Shown here: piece after piece, positions 21,888-23,946 of the stretch
Layout of the letters: each line of letters starts with the position of its first letter
Numbering within the stretch: position 1 is the first letter of the stretch
Assembly (NCBI GenBank): GCA_903944555.1
Contig: CAJASG010000326.1
Location: forward strand, 1 to 23,946
Reading direction: 5' to 3'
DNA length: 23,946 nt
Origin: an uncultured beta proteobacterium
Lineage (GTDB): Bacteria > Pseudomonadota > Gammaproteobacteria > Burkholderiales > Burkholderiaceae_C
Program-made: the position numbers and the translations under genes
Notes under the pieces: model-generated
What the model was told of the DNA's origin: nothing
The model's input: only the letters and a program-made list of their open reading frames with translations
Database searches by the model: none

Positions 21888-22637
21888 GTGCGATTCACTG
21901 CTATGTGGAGTTTGCTTGCGGTGGCCGCCACGACTGTTCAGGCCGATGATGCAATTATTTTGTATTTTTACGAACGCCCACCGTATATGGTGAAGCATGG
22001 CGAGGCGGACGCCAGTGGCCTGACGGCTGACCCTGCTGCAGCGGCGTTCAAAAATGCCGGTATCGCTTTTCAATGGCAGCTGAGTCCCGCCAAACGCCAG
22101 CTTGTCAAAATTGAAAATGGCCATGAACTCGCATGCGGTATCGGCTGGTACAAAACTGCGCAGCGCGAAAAGTTTGCCAAGTTCACAGTGCCGATTTACC
22201 GTGGCAAACCCACCGTGGCCCTGGCGCGACCGGACTTCAACCCCGGTGGCACAACGCTGGCTGCGCTAGTGGCAAATCCTGCGGTGCGGGTGCTGATGAA
22301 GGGGGGGCTGACCTACGGCCAGGATGTGGTGCGCATCATGGCGACGGCCAAAGCCGACGTACAAGTCGTCACTGGCGAGCAACCGGCGCTTGCCCGTATG
22401 GTGAGCGCGGCCCGAGCCGACTTTATGTTCTCCCCGCAAGAGGAGGCCAGCATGCTGATCACCCTCCCTGAGGTGCGGCCAAGAGGGTTGAAGGTGTTGA
22501 CCTTCAGTGATGTTGACGCAGGTAACACCCGGCACATCATGTGCAGCAAAAAAGTCAGCGATGACACCATTGCCCGGCTCAATCGGGCCATCGGGCAAGG
22601 GGCCAACCCCGGTAGAGCGTCGGATAAAGGCTTTTAG
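21888..22637 (+). CDS. Periplasmic solute-binding-like protein (SBP_bac_3 type)
   Basis: A 249-residue exported protein. The N-terminus MRFTAMWSLLAVAATTVQA is a signal peptide with likely cleavage before DDAIILYF. The mature part has the class of extracellular solute-binding domain 3: YERPPYMV near the start, GIGWYKTAQREKFAKFT and a final helix KKVSDDTIARLNRAIGQG. No ABC permease or ATPase lies beside it, so it may be a stand-alone sensor or scavenger rather than a transporter subunit. Start is GTG 21888 with GAGGGGG about 5 bases upstream; a candidate -35 TTGACA lies at 21837-21842 but the -10 is poor. Its stop is 14 bp from the stop of the convergent AAA gene. Ligand unknown; purine or amino-acid-like compounds are only guesses. 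Confidence 0.82.
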   Translation: MRFTAMWSLLAVAATTVQADDAIILYFYERPPYMVKHGEADASGLTADPAAAAFKNAGIAFQWQLSPAKRQLVKIENGHELACGIGWYKTAQREKFAKFTVPIYRGKPTVALARPDFNPGGTTLAALVANPAVRVLMKGGLTYGQDVVRIMATAKADVQVVTGEQPALARMVSAARADFMFSPQEEASMLITLPEVRPRGLKVLTFSDVDAGNTRHIMCSKKVSDDTIARLNRAIGQGANPGRASDKGF

Positions 22638-22651
22638 CAATACGTCCTGCG

Positions 22652-23647
22652 CTACTGCAAGAAGCCCATCGCCCCTTTTTTGAGGCCCGCCTTGGGCAGG
22701 TCTACCGCTTGGATTTCATCGCGCATATCCAGCCGCGCGTTGCCAAACCCCGTCATCAGCGCCCGGCGCATTTCTCGCGGGGGCATGGCGCATAGCGAAT
22801 CGAGCACATCGTCCCTCGGGTTGGGTGCGAAGCGCTCACCCCAGCCATGTTCGTTGCGAATGCTTTGGTACAGATTGCGGGCAATTTGACGGGCGGCTTC
22901 CAGCGAAGGTGCATCCACCACAAATACATTCATACGGTTCAGGATTGGGGCTGGGATCGAGCGCTCATCGTTGGCCGTGGTGACCCATATCACTTGGCTG
23001 GCGTCAATCGACACTTCGGCAAATTCGTCCGTAAAATTTTGGGCGGTGTCGTGCTCCAGCAGGCTGTACAGCGCGCCCAGCGGGTCGTACTGCGCATCGG
23101 CGCTGGCTTTGTCAATTTCATCCACCACGATCACTGGGTTGGCGTATTCACCGTCCACCAACGCTTCAAATACCTTGCCCGGCTTGGCCCCTTTCCACTG
23201 CGAGGAGGAGCCCGATAGCAACCAGCCGGCAGTCATGGAACTCATGGGCACCAAGCTCATGCCGGTGCCCAGCAGGTCCGCCAGTTTTTTGGCAAAGTGG
23301 GTTTTGCCAATGCCCGGGGGTCCGAGCAAAAGGATGGGGGTGACCTCCAGCGCGTCCCGGCTGTCCTGGGCCAGGGCGACGTGGCGTTTGACGTCGTCCA
23401 GCACCTCGGTGAAGTTGGGAAGCGTGTGGTACAGGTCCGCCATATCAGGCACACCGGAGGGTTTGACAGAGAAGCGCTGGGGGCCGCGCTCCAGCATGCG
23501 CTGGTAGGTGGCACGCAGGCTGTCGTGCTCGTTTTCCTGCAGCTTGGCCAGCTTGCGCTCGACCTCGTCCGGCTGGAAAACCCGGCGCATGTGCGCGACC
23601 GGTAAGTGAAAAGGAGAGGACTGCGGAACAGAGTTGCGAGATTCCAT
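22652..23647 (-). CDS. Stand-alone Lon-like AAA+ ATPase
   Basis: A 331-residue single AAA+ module related to the ATPase part of Lon protease. Walker A is GPPGIGKT (109-116), Walker B VIVVDEID with Asp176/Glu177, sensor 1 is VIWVTTAND, the arginine-finger region is IPAPILNRMNVFVV, and sensor 2 is PPREMRRAL. Neither the Lon substrate-binding N-domain nor the Ser-Lys protease domain is present; the N-terminal 90 residues are helical and charged. It may act as a remodelling ATPase with an unknown partner. Start is ATG 23647 (MESRNSVPQS) because AGGAG lies about 7 bases upstream; the ORF extends 54 bases further, without a better site. It is monocistronic between convergent and upstream genes. Confidence 0.88.
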   Translation of the reverse strand: MESRNSVPQSSPFHLPVAHMRRVFQPDEVERKLAKLQENEHDSLRATYQRMLERGPQRFSVKPSGVPDMADLYHTLPNFTEVLDDVKRHVALAQDSRDALEVTPILLLGPPGIGKTHFAKKLADLLGTGMSLVPMSSMTAGWLLSGSSSQWKGAKPGKVFEALVDGEYANPVIVVDEIDKASADAQYDPLGALYSLLEHDTAQNFTDEFAEVSIDASQVIWVTTANDERSIPAPILNRMNVFVVDAPSLEAARQIARNLYQSIRNEHGWGERFAPNPRDDVLDSLCAMPPREMRRALMTGFGNARLDMRDEIQAVDLPKAGLKKGAMGFLQ

Positions 23648-23712
23648 GATGGACTCCTGTGCAATAACCTTGAACCAATCACCACAGTCCCATTGAAGCA
23701 CACATCAGGGGT

Positions 23713-23725
23713 ATGCCTAAGGCAT
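23713..23725. promoter_or_regulatory. Short palindrome upstream of AAA ATPase
   Basis: ATGCCT-A-AGGCAT is a 13-bp inverted palindrome about 66 bases upstream of the AAA ATPase start, in the 117-bp gap to the next gene. It may be an operator for that gene or part of the termination region of the preceding gene; too short to assign. Confidence 0.3.
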
Positions 23726-23727
23726 TA

Positions 23728-23755
23728 AAAACAAGCCCTTATGGGGGCACTTCGG
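23728..23755 (-). terminator. Weak Rho-independent terminator candidate
   Basis: On the minus strand GCCC and GGGC pair around a short loop (within AAGTGCCCCCATAAGGGCTT) and are followed by GTTTTT. It lies just after the stop of the partial gene at the right edge. The stem is short, so confidence is modest. Confidence 0.4.
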
Positions 23756-23764
23756 GCGTTGCCG

Positions 23765-23946
23765 TCAACCGCCCCAAGACTTGTTGACCATGTTGCGAAA
23801 CCGCAGGCAAATTTCAGGATGAAGCGCCGCGGTAATGGCGAACTCAGGCTCGGAGCTGTCCACCGCATACGGCTGATCCATGGGGCGGTCACCGTAGTCG
23901 GCCAAAACAAGGAGCTCTGGAGCCAAGGGTTGGTCAGGCCGGTGGC
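23765..23946 (-). CDS. 3' end of an unrecognised gene, cut by the window edge
   Basis: An open frame enters from the right edge and ends at TGA 23765-23767, giving the last 59 residues. They read as plausible protein, with LLVLADYGDRPMDQPYAVD, then SSEPEFAITAALHPEICL, ending RFRNMVNKSWGG. I do not recognise the family. A second minus-strand frame in the same place (61 residues) is Arg/Ser/Pro-rich and looks like a shadow. The frame continues beyond the window, so no start can be given. Confidence 0.6.
   Translation of the reverse strand, partial: HRPDQPLAPELLVLADYGDRPMDQPYAVDSSEPEFAITAALHPEICLRFRNMVNKSWGG

Noticed and set aside
21888..22637. ABC importer for purines linked to the ureide cluster
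   Set aside because: No permease or ATPase gene accompanies the binding-like protein; the orphan ATPase at 13008 is far away and of a different type.

Overview
The window looks like chromosomal DNA of a betaproteobacterium, most probably a Rhodoferax-like member of the Comamonadaceae. The reasons are the high GC with dense coding, the gene families present (DUF1631, VF530/DUF2132, cytochrome b561 with tandem YceI, a receiver-TPR protein, a FimV-like protein, a uraD-allC fusion) and a dispersed repeat with the core ATGTGCGCAAGCAGCT followed by a GCTAT-loop-ATAGC hairpin, which I associate with that family. Taxonomy is inferred from sequence character only. There is no integrase, transposase, CRISPR array or rRNA, and no gene-free stretch longer than 300 bases.

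Layout, left to right. (1) 1-265: tRNA-Ser(UGA), a bidirectional terminator and one copy of the dispersed repeat. (2) 266-3027: a large DUF1631 gene on the minus strand and a divergent small VF530-type gene. (3) 3106-4957: an operon of cytochrome b561 and two periplasmic YceI lipocalin-like proteins, closed by a strong terminator and a second repeat copy. (4) 5057-7892: an RNB-domain ribonuclease convergent with, and overlapping, a wax ester synthase/diacylglycerol acyltransferase. (5) 8079-12563: a tight three-gene plus-strand operon of a patatin-like lipase, a cytosolic HExxH gluzincin protease and a ComEC-like metallo-beta-lactamase hydrolase. This is the best candidate for an undescribed system. 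(6) 12634-16555: a PilZ protein translationally coupled to an orphan ABC ATPase, convergent with a FimV-like membrane protein and a TPR protein whose receiver domain carries Glu in place of the phospho-accepting Asp. (7) 16677-21795: a ureide (purine) catabolism cluster. A minus-strand operon (GntR/FCD regulator, PuuE allantoinase, UraD-AllC fusion, divergent M20 hydrolase) faces a plus-strand 5-hydroxyisourate hydrolase across a 64-bp gap holding a perfect 16-bp palindrome. (8) 21888-23946: a periplasmic solute-binding-like protein, a stand-alone Lon-like AAA ATPase, and the 3' end of an unrecognised minus-strand gene cut by the window edge.

Together the ureide genes cover 5-hydroxyisourate to OHCU, allantoin, allantoate and ureidoglycine; no urate oxidase is in the window. 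The most unusual single observation is a third copy of the dispersed repeat lying inside the uraD-allC coding sequence, in frame, where it encodes an extra loop directly before the first metal ligand of the allantoate amidohydrolase domain.
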